A stretch of 64,000 nt of DNA from an uncultured Acinetobacter sp. (GTDB lineage: Bacteria > Pseudomonadota > Gammaproteobacteria > Pseudomonadales > Moraxellaceae), in NCBI RefSeq assembly GCF_947493735.1, contig NZ_CANLSL010000014.1:1-64000 (forward strand). The letters run 5' to 3'. How positions within the stretch are numbered: position 1 is the first letter of the stretch; each line of letters begins with the position of its first letter. The position numbers and the translations under genes were made by a program. This document shows positions 18,273 to 26,206 of this stretch, piece after piece. Under the pieces are notes generated by a model, which worked only from the letters and a program-made list of their open reading frames with translations, was not told where the DNA came from and did no database searches.

Positions 18273-19472
18273 TTAGAACCAATTCACCAGTGATACACCT
18301 AAACCGACATAAGTGGCTTTATGGTTATAATCAATCAAACTTTCACCATATCCATCAAAGACTTGCAAGTGCCCACGAAGCGGACCTGACAGTGGGAATG
18401 CCCAATCAAACTGTAGTGCACCATGACTATCGTCACCACCTTTTAAGCTATGACGTGCCATCAGTGAGAAGTTGTGATCTTTCCATTTGTAGTTGGCAGT
18501 AATATCACCATGCCCAAGATAGTCTGTGATGTCAGGATTATTGTCATCAATCTCATCTTCTTCAAGGCGATACCACGGACGAATCATCAATGCGAAATTG
18601 TCACGTTCTAAGCCAACGTTGAGCATGACACGGTTCCAGCTTCGAGAGAGTGGGTCAGAACTGCCATTGGATTGATGGTTAAAAGTCACACCGAGCAAGC
18701 GTCCGTGTAAGCCGAGCAAGTTATAATTGGTACGGAAAATCAGACTTGCCTCAGGCTCATAATTGGTCTCACGAAATGGACGAGATTCATCTTCATTATA
18801 GACCTGCCAGCGAGAGGACTGGGTATAACCAATCCAAACATCGCCATTGTCACCGATGATATTTTCCAGTGCTTTGGTTTTAAATGATAGTTGAAACTTG
18901 GCTTCGGTATTTTTTAGATCCTGCTCTGTGGTAACGGTGTTGAGCGGATTTGGGCTGTGTGGCATGGTGTTGGTATCTGAAGTCCAATACGCAGGCAACA
19001 AGTACACAGGTTGATAAGAACGGATTTGCCATGTGCCGAGCTTCGCTTCAGGGCTCAACTCCCAGCGCTGATCCAGCAAAGAAGTATTCGGATTGAATTC
19101 AGGCGCTTTGCCGATCAAATTCAAATCTTCTGCTTTTTGTTTAATCTGCGCAGGCACAGTAGTCGGCTCAGGCTTGGCTTCGGTTAAAACATTATCGCTT
19201 TTATTTTCTGGTGCAGCGTCCGTACTGGCTTCGGCACTGGCTTTGAACACCAAGTCATAACACGCCAAGCGTTCGGTTGCCGAGGTGAGACTGACGCAAG
19301 CTGTTGCCGATGCTGGCTTTGGATCACTGGAGTCTGCGCCAACCACAGGTAGCGTATCTTCTGCAAAGGCAAATGTTGAGCTAAGACATGCACTTAAGGT
19401 CGCCATTTTTAATAATTTGACGGAACTGGTCGCATGTAACGGGTAACGCAATTTAAGCTGTGAGGTAGACAT
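18273..19472 (-). CDS. pldA: outer-membrane phospholipase A
   Basis: PldA (OMPLA) is a 12-stranded outer-membrane beta-barrel that hydrolyses phospholipids in the outer leaflet, helping to keep membrane asymmetry. The 399-residue product has a signal peptide (hydrophobic region ending FAFAED), a ~100-residue low-complexity periplasmic stretch with two Cys (ACVSLTS, LACYDL), and then the barrel. The active site is visible in FNHQSNGSSDPLSRSWNRV: His, Ser (HQS) and the later Asn of the OMPLA triad. It ends in an aromatic residue (VNWF), as outer-membrane proteins do. It starts 49 nt after the M16 peptidase stop, with a GGAG site, and is probably in one unit with it. Confidence 0.92.
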   Translation of the reverse strand: MSTSQLKLRYPLHATSSVKLLKMATLSACLSSTFAFAEDTLPVVGADSSDPKPASATACVSLTSATERLACYDLVFKASAEASTDAAPENKSDNVLTEAKPEPTTVPAQIKQKAEDLNLIGKAPEFNPNTSLLDQRWELSPEAKLGTWQIRSYQPVYLLPAYWTSDTNTMPHSPNPLNTVTTEQDLKNTEAKFQLSFKTKALENIIGDNGDVWIGYTQSSRWQVYNEDESRPFRETNYEPEASLIFRTNYNLLGLHGRLLGVTFNHQSNGSSDPLSRSWNRVMLNVGLERDNFALMIRPWYRLEEDEIDDNNPDITDYLGHGDITANYKWKDHNFSLMARHSLKGGDDSHGALQFDWAFPLSGPLRGHLQVFDGYGESLIDYNHKATYVGLGVSLVNWF

Positions 19473-19521
19473 ATGGACTCCAGAAAAGCGCTTAAAGCAA
19501 ATTAATCAACTGTTTAAAATT

Positions 19522-22470
19522 CTATATACGTTTGATCTCAAAACCAAGCCCTTCCAAGTCATTTTGACGGGCGATCGGGGCAACCACAGATCGAGCTGGT
19601 GTTTGAGCAACTAAATACTGCTGTGTCACACGGCGTAAATCCTCAATCGTGACATCCAAAAGTCGCTGACGAAGCGCCTGACGGAAAGCACGCCCACGTT
19701 TGTGGAAATTGGCATAGCAACTGGTGATCGCTTCACCCGCAGGTGAGCCAGGTTTATCCATACTCGAAATCACCCCAAGAATGGCTTCTTCGATCTGATG
19801 TGGTTTGGCATCGTGATTCATAAGCCAATCAATCGAGCGCTTAAAATCAGCAAAGGTTTCACCTAATCTTGGATCACGGTAGCTAAAGAAACGGAATGCA
19901 CAAGCATTGGCATCATAACCCGCACCGCCACCATAGGCACCGCCTTGCTCACGAATTGCTTGGTGTAAGAAACCATCTCGTAGATAAGCACCCAAAATGG
20001 TCAGTACGGCAGCATCAGGATGGGCAATCGCTACAGCAGGGTAGACACTGGCGCAGAACTGGACATTGGATTGAATCAGCCACGCTTGATCTTGTGTATT
20101 GGTTTCAAAAGATGGAATGGTTAATGGTGCAGTTTCAGTATCTACAGCATTTTTAGACCAAACCTCGGCAAGTTTGTGCAGAAGTTCATCGCTAAATTCT
20201 TTTTCACAAACCAATAAGAATTGTTTAGGTTGATTGAGAATGCGTTGCTGTAAAGACTGAATCTGCGTAATAAATTGAGTGTAATTCACGTCATTTTCAC
20301 GGATATCATCAATCAGCTTCGATAGCCATTGCAGGGCAGGCAAACCAGTCACATGATAGTCACGTTTGGCATAAGCACTCATGTTGCGTGCCGCTGTTTG
20401 CATGGCATAACCATGTCCTGCATTGCTGAGGCGAGCTTGCCAACGGGCTTTGCGCTGTTGCAGAAGTTCGAGGATACGGCTCTTCTCATCCAAGCGAATA
20501 TTGCAAAAAGCATGTTGAAGCAGTTGCATTGCATCAGGGTTGCGATTTAAGGCTTTGGTGGTTAGTGTCAATAAGGCACTGATTTGATCAGCATCATCGA
20601 CCTGACTACGCAAGCTCACACCCATGCCGACACCGCCACTGATTTCTGTCTGACGCTGTTGCAAGGTCAGATAATCATCATCGCCTGCGCCGACTTCACC
20701 CATCAGCAAAGCGAGAATGCCCAAATATGGCGATTGCACCACATCATCAGGCAGCTCAATCAATACTTGTTGATAATACAGACCGTTAGTACCTGCATGA
20801 TACAGTTTGAAAGGAGTTTCATGATTTTCCAGCTGGTTTGCCAGTTGAATCGTAGTGTCGATCGGCTCGATGTGTTTGAGATCGGCAGGAATATCTTCCA
20901 AACCGACTTTTGGCAATAACGACAAATCATCTTCAGTAGATTGACGGGCTTTTAGTGCTTCGGCTTGTTCGATTAATTGCGTGCGATCTGCATCGGTCAA
21001 ATTTTCATTGATTTGATCAAGTCGAGTTTGCTCCGCCGCTTGCTCTTGCGCAGAAATATTTTGATCGGGAATGAGCGTCATACGCACACGATGCGGATTG
21101 TCAATGAGATAAGTCTGAATCAAGTTAGGTAGCCACATTGGATCTTGCAAATCTTCACGAATTTGTGAAAGGGCTTGATCAACATCCCAGACTGCCATAG
21201 GATCACCGTGATGAATCGCAGCGCCTAAACCACTTAAAATCAAACTCAAACCATACGGCGTACCATCACCGCCGACTTCACGTTGATGCAGTTCGATCTG
21301 ATGTAAAATCGCTTCGATTTGATTTGGGTCAATTGGTTTCGATGCGACATTTTTCAGAATCTCAAGCGTACCTTGCTCAAACTGCTCAGCACGATCTGCT
21401 TCTGAACCTTGAATACCGCAGTAAAAAGTCATCTCAAAATTGCTATCATCCACGCCAAGCATCGGACCAGTAGACTGACCGAGTCCGCTGGTTTCCAAAT
21501 ATTGACGTAGTGGTGACGCAGAATTTTCCAACAAAATCCCTTCTACCAAACGCATAGCAAGACGCAGTTTGATATTGGTCATTTCAGGCAATAACCACGC
21601 CATCACATGATAGGTTTTTTCGCGTAAATCTTCCTCATCGACCGCATAGGACTCGACCACTTGGATCGGTTGGCTTAGACGTTGTTCAGGTACAGAATGA
21701 ATGGTGTTGCCTTGCTCAAAATCTTGTAAGGCTTGTGATTCTACTTGCGTATGAAATTCCGTCACATCCAAATCGCCAAAGCTCATCAACACCGCATTCG
21801 AAGGATGATAATGGCTTTGATAAAAGGCTTTAAGTTGCTCATAACTCAAGTCGGGAATATCTTTTGGATCACCACCAGAGTTGTAGTGATAAGTGGTTTT
21901 TGGATACAGATGATGTGCGAGTTTGTGATAAAGCTGATCGGTGGCCGCGCTCATTGCGCCTTTCATTTCATTAAACACGATACCTTTATAAACAGGGCGA
22001 TCATTTTCCAATTCAATACGAATGCCTTCTTGAGCAAAGTCCAACGGATTCAAATTGGCATGAAAGGCTGCATCCAAATACACCGAAAGTAAGTTATTAA
22101 AATCTTTATCATTTTGAGTCGCAAACGGATACGCTGTCCAATCCGCAGCGGTAAAGGCATTCATAAAGGTATTTAGCGAACGGCGGATCATCGAAAAGAA
22201 TGGATCACGTACAGGGTATTTCTGCGAGCCACACAGCGCAGTGTGTTCCAAAATATGTGCTGTGCCTTTGGAGTCCATCGGCTGAGTTCGAAAGGCGACT
22301 AAAAAAACTTTTTCAGGGTTCTGATTACCCAAGTGATAATGTACTGCATTGGTTTTTTTATGGCGATATTCAAACACGGTGGTGGAAAGCGCAGGGATGA
22401 ATTGTTGACGTACCAAATCAAATGCAGGGTGAGTAGATGGGGCGACTGAATTTGAACTGGTCTTCGACAT
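19522..22470 (-). CDS. M16C-family zinc metallopeptidase (PreP/Cym1-like)
   Basis: A 982-residue member of the insulinase superfamily, close in layout to the presequence proteases that degrade free peptides inside a closed chamber. The inverted zinc motif is in AHILEHTALCGSQKYP (~66-81; HxxEH), followed by RSLNTFMNAFTAADWTAYP and the distal acidic ligand region. The C-terminal half carries the substrate-positioning REQGGAYGGGAGYD. No signal peptide is seen, so it is probably cytoplasmic. Start: ATG at 22470 with GGAG 5 nt upstream; an in-frame start at 22506 is weaker. A strong hairpin lies in the leader. pldA follows 49 nt downstream. Confidence 0.9.
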   Translation of the reverse strand: MSKTSSNSVAPSTHPAFDLVRQQFIPALSTTVFEYRHKKTNAVHYHLGNQNPEKVFLVAFRTQPMDSKGTAHILEHTALCGSQKYPVRDPFFSMIRRSLNTFMNAFTAADWTAYPFATQNDKDFNNLLSVYLDAAFHANLNPLDFAQEGIRIELENDRPVYKGIVFNEMKGAMSAATDQLYHKLAHHLYPKTTYHYNSGGDPKDIPDLSYEQLKAFYQSHYHPSNAVLMSFGDLDVTEFHTQVESQALQDFEQGNTIHSVPEQRLSQPIQVVESYAVDEEDLREKTYHVMAWLLPEMTNIKLRLAMRLVEGILLENSASPLRQYLETSGLGQSTGPMLGVDDSNFEMTFYCGIQGSEADRAEQFEQGTLEILKNVASKPIDPNQIEAILHQIELHQREVGGDGTPYGLSLILSGLGAAIHHGDPMAVWDVDQALSQIREDLQDPMWLPNLIQTYLIDNPHRVRMTLIPDQNISAQEQAAEQTRLDQINENLTDADRTQLIEQAEALKARQSTEDDLSLLPKVGLEDIPADLKHIEPIDTTIQLANQLENHETPFKLYHAGTNGLYYQQVLIELPDDVVQSPYLGILALLMGEVGAGDDDYLTLQQRQTEISGGVGMGVSLRSQVDDADQISALLTLTTKALNRNPDAMQLLQHAFCNIRLDEKSRILELLQQRKARWQARLSNAGHGYAMQTAARNMSAYAKRDYHVTGLPALQWLSKLIDDIRENDVNYTQFITQIQSLQQRILNQPKQFLLVCEKEFSDELLHKLAEVWSKNAVDTETAPLTIPSFETNTQDQAWLIQSNVQFCASVYPAVAIAHPDAAVLTILGAYLRDGFLHQAIREQGGAYGGGAGYDANACAFRFFSYRDPRLGETFADFKRSIDWLMNHDAKPHQIEEAILGVISSMDKPGSPAGEAITSCYANFHKRGRAFRQALRQRLLDVTIEDLRRVTQQYLVAQTPARSVVAPIARQNDLEGLGFEIKRI

Positions 22471-22492
22471 ATGGACTCCAAAATAAAAACGG

Positions 22493-22523
22493 TTTAGCTG
22501 CTTCACTAAGCGAAGCAGCTAAA
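22493..22523 (-). promoter_or_regulatory. 12-bp hairpin in the leader of the M16C peptidase gene
   Basis: TTTAGCTGCTTC and its complement flank a 7-nt loop, 23 nt before the ATG at 22470. The T-run precedes the stem on the coding strand, so this is not a terminator for the gene. It would fold in the mRNA leader and could affect stability or translation. Confidence 0.5.
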
Positions 22524-22657
22524 AAATGCAAAACAGCCTTGGAGTATACCTAAAAATAGAGGAGAGCGGAAAACTTGAAGTTTTTCTTTGAATAAAGTTA
22601 TTTTGCTAATGTGGGAAAGATGATGCTTAAAATAGTGAAATGAATATATTTAAAATA

Positions 22658-22688
22658 AAAAAGCCTAGATCAATGATCTAGGCTTTTT
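22658..22688 (-). terminator. terminator of tRNA-Asn
   Basis: A perfect 14-bp stem (AAAAAGCCTAGATC and complement) with a 3-nt loop lies 7 nt after the tRNA 3' end, followed by T-rich sequence on the minus strand. Confidence 0.9.
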
Positions 22689-22695
22689 CGTATTT

Positions 22696-22771
22696 TGGCT
22701 CTCCCACCTGGGCTCGAACCAGGGACCTGCGGATTAACAGTCCGTCGCTCTACCGACTGAGCTATGGGAGA
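22696..22771 (-). tRNA. tRNA-Asn (GTT)
   Basis: Read on the minus strand, the 76-nt gene starts TCTCCCATAGCTCAGTCGG and ends with an encoded CCA. It folds into a standard cloverleaf: acceptor stem TCTCCCA/TGGGAGA, an anticodon loop CTGTTAA giving anticodon GTT (Asn), and a T-arm with GGTTCGAGCCC. A strong promoter and terminator flank it, so it is a single-gene transcript. Confidence 0.97.
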
Positions 22772-22782
22772 ATGTGCAAGCG

Positions 22783-22810
22783 ATTATAGACAGATTTTAT
22801 CAATGGTCAA
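22783..22810 (-). promoter_or_regulatory. promoter of tRNA-Asn
   Basis: On the minus strand TTGACC (22810-22805) and a perfect TATAAT (22788-22783) are separated by 16 nt. The -10 ends 11 nt before the mature tRNA. Confidence 0.8.
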
Positions 22811-22955
22811 GTCTATTTGCGCTGAATTGGATCTCAGTGAGTTAATTTTTCATCAATTCATTCAACAATCAGGTAAAGCAACTCAACGAATAGGTGAGTC
22901 AACCTCAAATACACCTAATGTCAATCTAGTGTTTTCAAATGAAATCTCAACCAAT

Positions 22956-22974
22956 CTCTCCTTGCGAAGGAGAG
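22956..22974. repeat. CT-rich hairpin downstream of a small unknown gene
   Basis: CTCTCCTT and AAGGAGAG pair perfectly around GCG. It lies 13 nt past the stop of the 85-residue gene and has the same C/T-rich left arm, G/A-rich right arm style as 17715-17735. It probably serves as a terminator or RNA-end structure. Confidence 0.55.
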
Positions 22975-22986
22975 GGGTGAATGTAC

Positions 22987-23244
22987 TTAAACAGGACAAG
23001 GAATCTGTTCTGATTCGGCAATATCAGCTTTTGCGCTCATTAACGCAGTGAGTTTGCTTGATGGAATCTGTTTTTTATTCAGTGCATCAATCGAGTGCAA
23101 AATATGCGCAATCTGATCTGCACTGAGTGGAATATTTTCCGATTGGAAAAAATGCGCAATGACATCCACATCAATACCTGCATCATGCAGTTGTTTGATA
23201 TGTTTGAGGTTGGTTAAGCAGTGTAGGTTTTCTTGAATTTTCAT
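22987..23244 (-). CDS. small protein of unknown function
   Basis: An 85-residue product with no family I recognise. It begins MKIQENLHCLTNLKHIKQLH and looks largely alpha-helical and soluble, with no signal peptide or membrane segment. The N-terminal part (HIKQLHDAGIDVDVIAHFF) has the look of a small helix-turn-helix or dimerisation unit, but this is only an impression. GAAGGAGTTCGAC precedes the ATG, giving a convincing ribosome-binding site. It sits alone between tRNA-Asn and the aminotransferase, with a hairpin just after its stop. Confidence 0.55.
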   Translation of the reverse strand: MKIQENLHCLTNLKHIKQLHDAGIDVDVIAHFFQSENIPLSADQIAHILHSIDALNKKQIPSSKLTALMSAKADIAESEQIPCPV

Positions 23245-23400
23245 GTCGAACTCCTTCGAACGCTTTGTTCATGTAATGGATTGCACTTTTATATTAAGCA
23301 GTTTTAATGCCAAGTTTAATGGTGAATCAGATGAACAGGTGTAAGGGTTCGATCAAGAAGTGTGTCGCCATGTAATTTTCATAGAGCATTGTTCAACAAA

Positions 23401-23427
23401 AAAACCCTGAAACGAGGTCAGGGCTTA
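23401..23427 (-). terminator. terminator downstream of the aspartate aminotransferase
   Basis: On the minus strand AAGCCCTGA pairs with TCAGGGTTT (one G-U) around a 7-nt loop, followed by a T-run extending through 23397. Confidence 0.8.
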
Positions 23428-23479
23428 AGTACAGCTTATAAATTTCATGAATATTTTAATTCACATTAAACGTCGCTGA

Positions 23480-24712
23480 TTATGAATTTTTCTCAGCTTC
23501 GATAGATGCAATCGCCTCATCTAAACCGTCGATCGAATCGGCAGCGGCTTTGATACGAGAGAGTGCATCGACAAGTACTTCATCTGCTGTTGCATATGAA
23601 ATACGCATAAAGCCTCCTAGACCAAACGCATCGCCAGGAACGACTGCAACGCCAGTTTCTTCAAGCAACCATTCAGAGAATTCTGTGCAGGATTTTAGAC
23701 CTTTAGCACGGATCAATGGACGTATGTTGGCATAGGCATAGAATGCACCATCAGCAGGCAAACAAGAAATACCTTTGATCGCATTGAGTCCATTTACCAC
23801 CAAATCATGACGGCGTTTGAAAGCTTCAACCATCGGTTGCAATACATCTTGTGGACCATTCAAAGCAGCTTCCGCAGCCACTTGAGAGATCGAAGTTGGA
23901 TTTGACGTAGACTGAGATTGAATGTTTTTCATTGCACCAATGATCTTTGCAGGACCTGCTGCATAGCCGATACGCCAACCAGTCATGGCATAGGCTTTCG
24001 ACACACCATTGAGTACAAAAGTGCGATCGTACAAATCAGGTGCAACCGTTGCGATATTGTAGAAGTCACCAGACCAACGAATCGGCTCGTACATGTCGTC
24101 AGATGCGATATAGACCTGTGGGTGCTTACGCAAGACTTCTGCCAAAGCTTCAAGCTCTTCTTTGGTATAAATCATGCCTGTTGGGTTTGATGGGCTGTTT
24201 AACACCAATAGACGCGTATTTGGTGTGATCGCCGCTTCCAATTGTTCAGGCGTGATTTTAAAGCGTTGATCTTCGCCACATTTCACGATGACAGGCGTAC
24301 CTTCTGCGATGATCACCATATCTGGGTAGCTTACCCAAAATGGTGCAGGAATGATCACCTCATCGCCCTTGTTAAGTAATGCTAAAGCAAGGTTGAAAAA
24401 GGATTGTTTCCCACCACAAGACACCAAAATTTGGTTGGCTTGATAGTCAAGGTTATTGTCACGTTTGAATTTCGCAATAATGGCTTTCTTCAGAGTAGGC
24501 GTACCATCTACAGCAGTGTACTTGGTAAATCCGTCGTTAATGGCTTTTATTGCTGCCTCTTTGATGTGTTGAGGGGTATCAAAATCAGGTTCACCTGCAC
24601 CCAAGCCAATCACGTTCTTACCAGCAGCTTTGAGTTCAGCGGCTTTGTTGGTGACAGCTAGTGTAGGGGATGGTTTGATGGCATTCACACGATCTGATAG
24701 ACGTACGTCCAC
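23480..24712 (-). CDS. aspartate aminotransferase, PLP fold type I
   Basis: A 410-residue class I aminotransferase of the Ib subgroup, expected to move the amino group between aspartate and 2-oxoglutarate. Motifs are NVIGLGAGEPDFDTPQHI (substrate loop), YTAVDGTPTLKKAI, NSPSNPTGMIYTKEEL (PLP-contacting Asn), the Schiff-base lysine in GVSKAYAMTGWRIGY (~239), and the C-terminal Arg in GFMRISYA that binds the substrate carboxylate. Full length for subgroup Ib. Monocistronic with its own terminator, and divergent from the patatin-like gene. A related prephenate or tyrosine specificity cannot be excluded. Confidence 0.92.
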   Translation of the reverse strand: MDVRLSDRVNAIKPSPTLAVTNKAAELKAAGKNVIGLGAGEPDFDTPQHIKEAAIKAINDGFTKYTAVDGTPTLKKAIIAKFKRDNNLDYQANQILVSCGGKQSFFNLALALLNKGDEVIIPAPFWVSYPDMVIIAEGTPVIVKCGEDQRFKITPEQLEAAITPNTRLLVLNSPSNPTGMIYTKEELEALAEVLRKHPQVYIASDDMYEPIRWSGDFYNIATVAPDLYDRTFVLNGVSKAYAMTGWRIGYAAGPAKIIGAMKNIQSQSTSNPTSISQVAAEAALNGPQDVLQPMVEAFKRRHDLVVNGLNAIKGISCLPADGAFYAYANIRPLIRAKGLKSCTEFSEWLLEETGVAVVPGDAFGLGGFMRISYATADEVLVDALSRIKAAADSIDGLDEAIASIEAEKNS

Positions 24713-25005
24713 GGCAGCATTCCTTCTATGTTTAGGGATGAAAATTGAATGATAAGTTCAGATAAAACACATGTTATAAAAACGCTTGCTATCTTAGCGC
24801 AAAATTGCCTTAGACAGATATCAATAATCACGCAAAGACAAAAAAAGTTTTCATAAGCTCACGTACAGACCCTAAGAAAAATGTGTTGAAAATAACATTT
24901 TTCAGCAATTCTTCTATCGAAGATTCGCAGTAAATCCAGTAGCATGCGTTCTGTATATTTTCGACGTTATTGCTATGACCACTGTTTTTCACGATCACTT
25001 CAATC

Positions 25006-25992
25006 ATGTTTAAAGCTATTTCTAAATTCAGCCTACTTCTATTGATTCCCAGTCTGTATTTGCATTCTGCACATGCACAAAAAGCGAGTGCACAAAAAGA
25101 AAGTGCACAAAGTCCGAGTGCACAGACATTGCCGTGTCAGTGGAAAGTGGTCAGCACAGAACACCAAAAGCTAAAACCCAAAATTGCCTTAGTCCTTGGC
25201 AGTGGCGGGGCACGTGGCTATGCGCATATTGGCGTGATTGATGTACTTGAGGAAAATGGCATTCGTCCAGACATGATCGTTGGCACCAGTGCAGGTAGCA
25301 TCGTTGGTGCAATCTACGCCAGTGGTAAAACACCTGAACAGATGAAAAACATTGCCATGGATCTCAAGACTGACGATGTACGGGATTTTACCTTGAGTAA
25401 GCAAGGCTTTTTTGATGGGAAAAAAATTGCCGATTATGTCAATGCGCAAGTCGAAAATACCTTGCTTGAAAATATGAAGATCCCATTCTATGTGGTCGCA
25501 ACAGAATTAAAGTCTGGACAAGATGTGATCTTTAGACAAGGTGATACAGGCAAGGCGGTAATGGCGTCGACCAGTATTCCGAGTATGTTTGTGCCGACCA
25601 AAATCGGCGAGCAAGAATATGTTGACGGTGGGCTAGTACACCCAGTGCCTGTATCTATCGCCAAGCAACTTGGCGCAGATATGATCATTGCTGTGGATAT
25701 TTTGGCACGTCCAGAACATACCGAAACATCGAATGTGTGGGGCTTGTTTAACCAAAATATTAACATCATGCAAAATCGCCTCGCCGACTACGAAGTCAAG
25801 CAAGCGGACATCGTGATCCGTCCTGATATTCGTGAAAAAGCCCATGTATTTTCGGTCGGTTCACGTATGCAAACCATACAAGCTGGGGAAGTCGCTGCGC
25901 AGAACCAAATCGACCAATTGCAAAAAGTTTTGTTAGCAAAAACGCATCAATTACAAGCTGAACATGATGATTTACAAATCTGTAAGCATTGA
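25006..25992 (+). CDS. exported patatin-like phospholipase (RssA type)
   Basis: A 328-residue patatin-family hydrolase. It has an oxyanion loop GSGGARG, the nucleophile Ser in GTSAGS (~94-99) and the Asp of the catalytic dyad in YVDGGLV. The first 24 residues form a signal peptide (LLLLIPSLYLHSAHA), so the enzyme probably acts in the periplasm or outer envelope. Right after it is a short tandem repeat, AQKAS-AQKES-AQSPS-AQ, encoded by 15-bp DNA repeats. Relatives hydrolyse phospholipids or lysophospholipids; the substrate is unknown. No strong ribosome-binding site precedes the ATG. It is divergent from the aminotransferase. Confidence 0.85.
   Translation: MFKAISKFSLLLLIPSLYLHSAHAQKASAQKESAQSPSAQTLPCQWKVVSTEHQKLKPKIALVLGSGGARGYAHIGVIDVLEENGIRPDMIVGTSAGSIVGAIYASGKTPEQMKNIAMDLKTDDVRDFTLSKQGFFDGKKIADYVNAQVENTLLENMKIPFYVVATELKSGQDVIFRQGDTGKAVMASTSIPSMFVPTKIGEQEYVDGGLVHPVPVSIAKQLGADMIIAVDILARPEHTETSNVWGLFNQNINIMQNRLADYEVKQADIVIRPDIREKAHVFSVGSRMQTIQAGEVAAQNQIDQLQKVLLAKTHQLQAEHDDLQICKH
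25075..25125 (+). repeat. 15-bp coding tandem repeat in the patatin-like gene
   Basis: Three full units and a partial one: GCACAAAAAGCGAGT, GCACAAAAAGAAAGT, GCACAAAGTCCGAGT, GCACAG. Each encodes Ala-Gln-(Lys/Ser)-x-Ser. Because the unit is a multiple of three, copy-number change would keep the frame. Confidence 0.8.
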
Positions 25993-26206
25993 TATTTAAA
26001 ATCTTAGAATCATCAGCATTTGAAAATGACGGATTGAGCACGGCACAATTTGACGCCATGTGTTTGGCATTTTCCGATTAGTCATTGCAACTAAAACGCA
26101 AGGCTCTATAATTTGCTTTTTAAAAATCGAACTGCAAAGTTTTTGATAGTATTGATTGAGAATGTGATAGCACGTGTTGTTGTCAATTTAATTTTTAGGT
26201 GTCTGA

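Noticed and set aside
22764..23051. Rightward 95-residue open frame beside tRNA-Asn
   Set aside because: It covers the tRNA promoter and a hairpin repeat, and overlaps a better-supported gene on the other strand.
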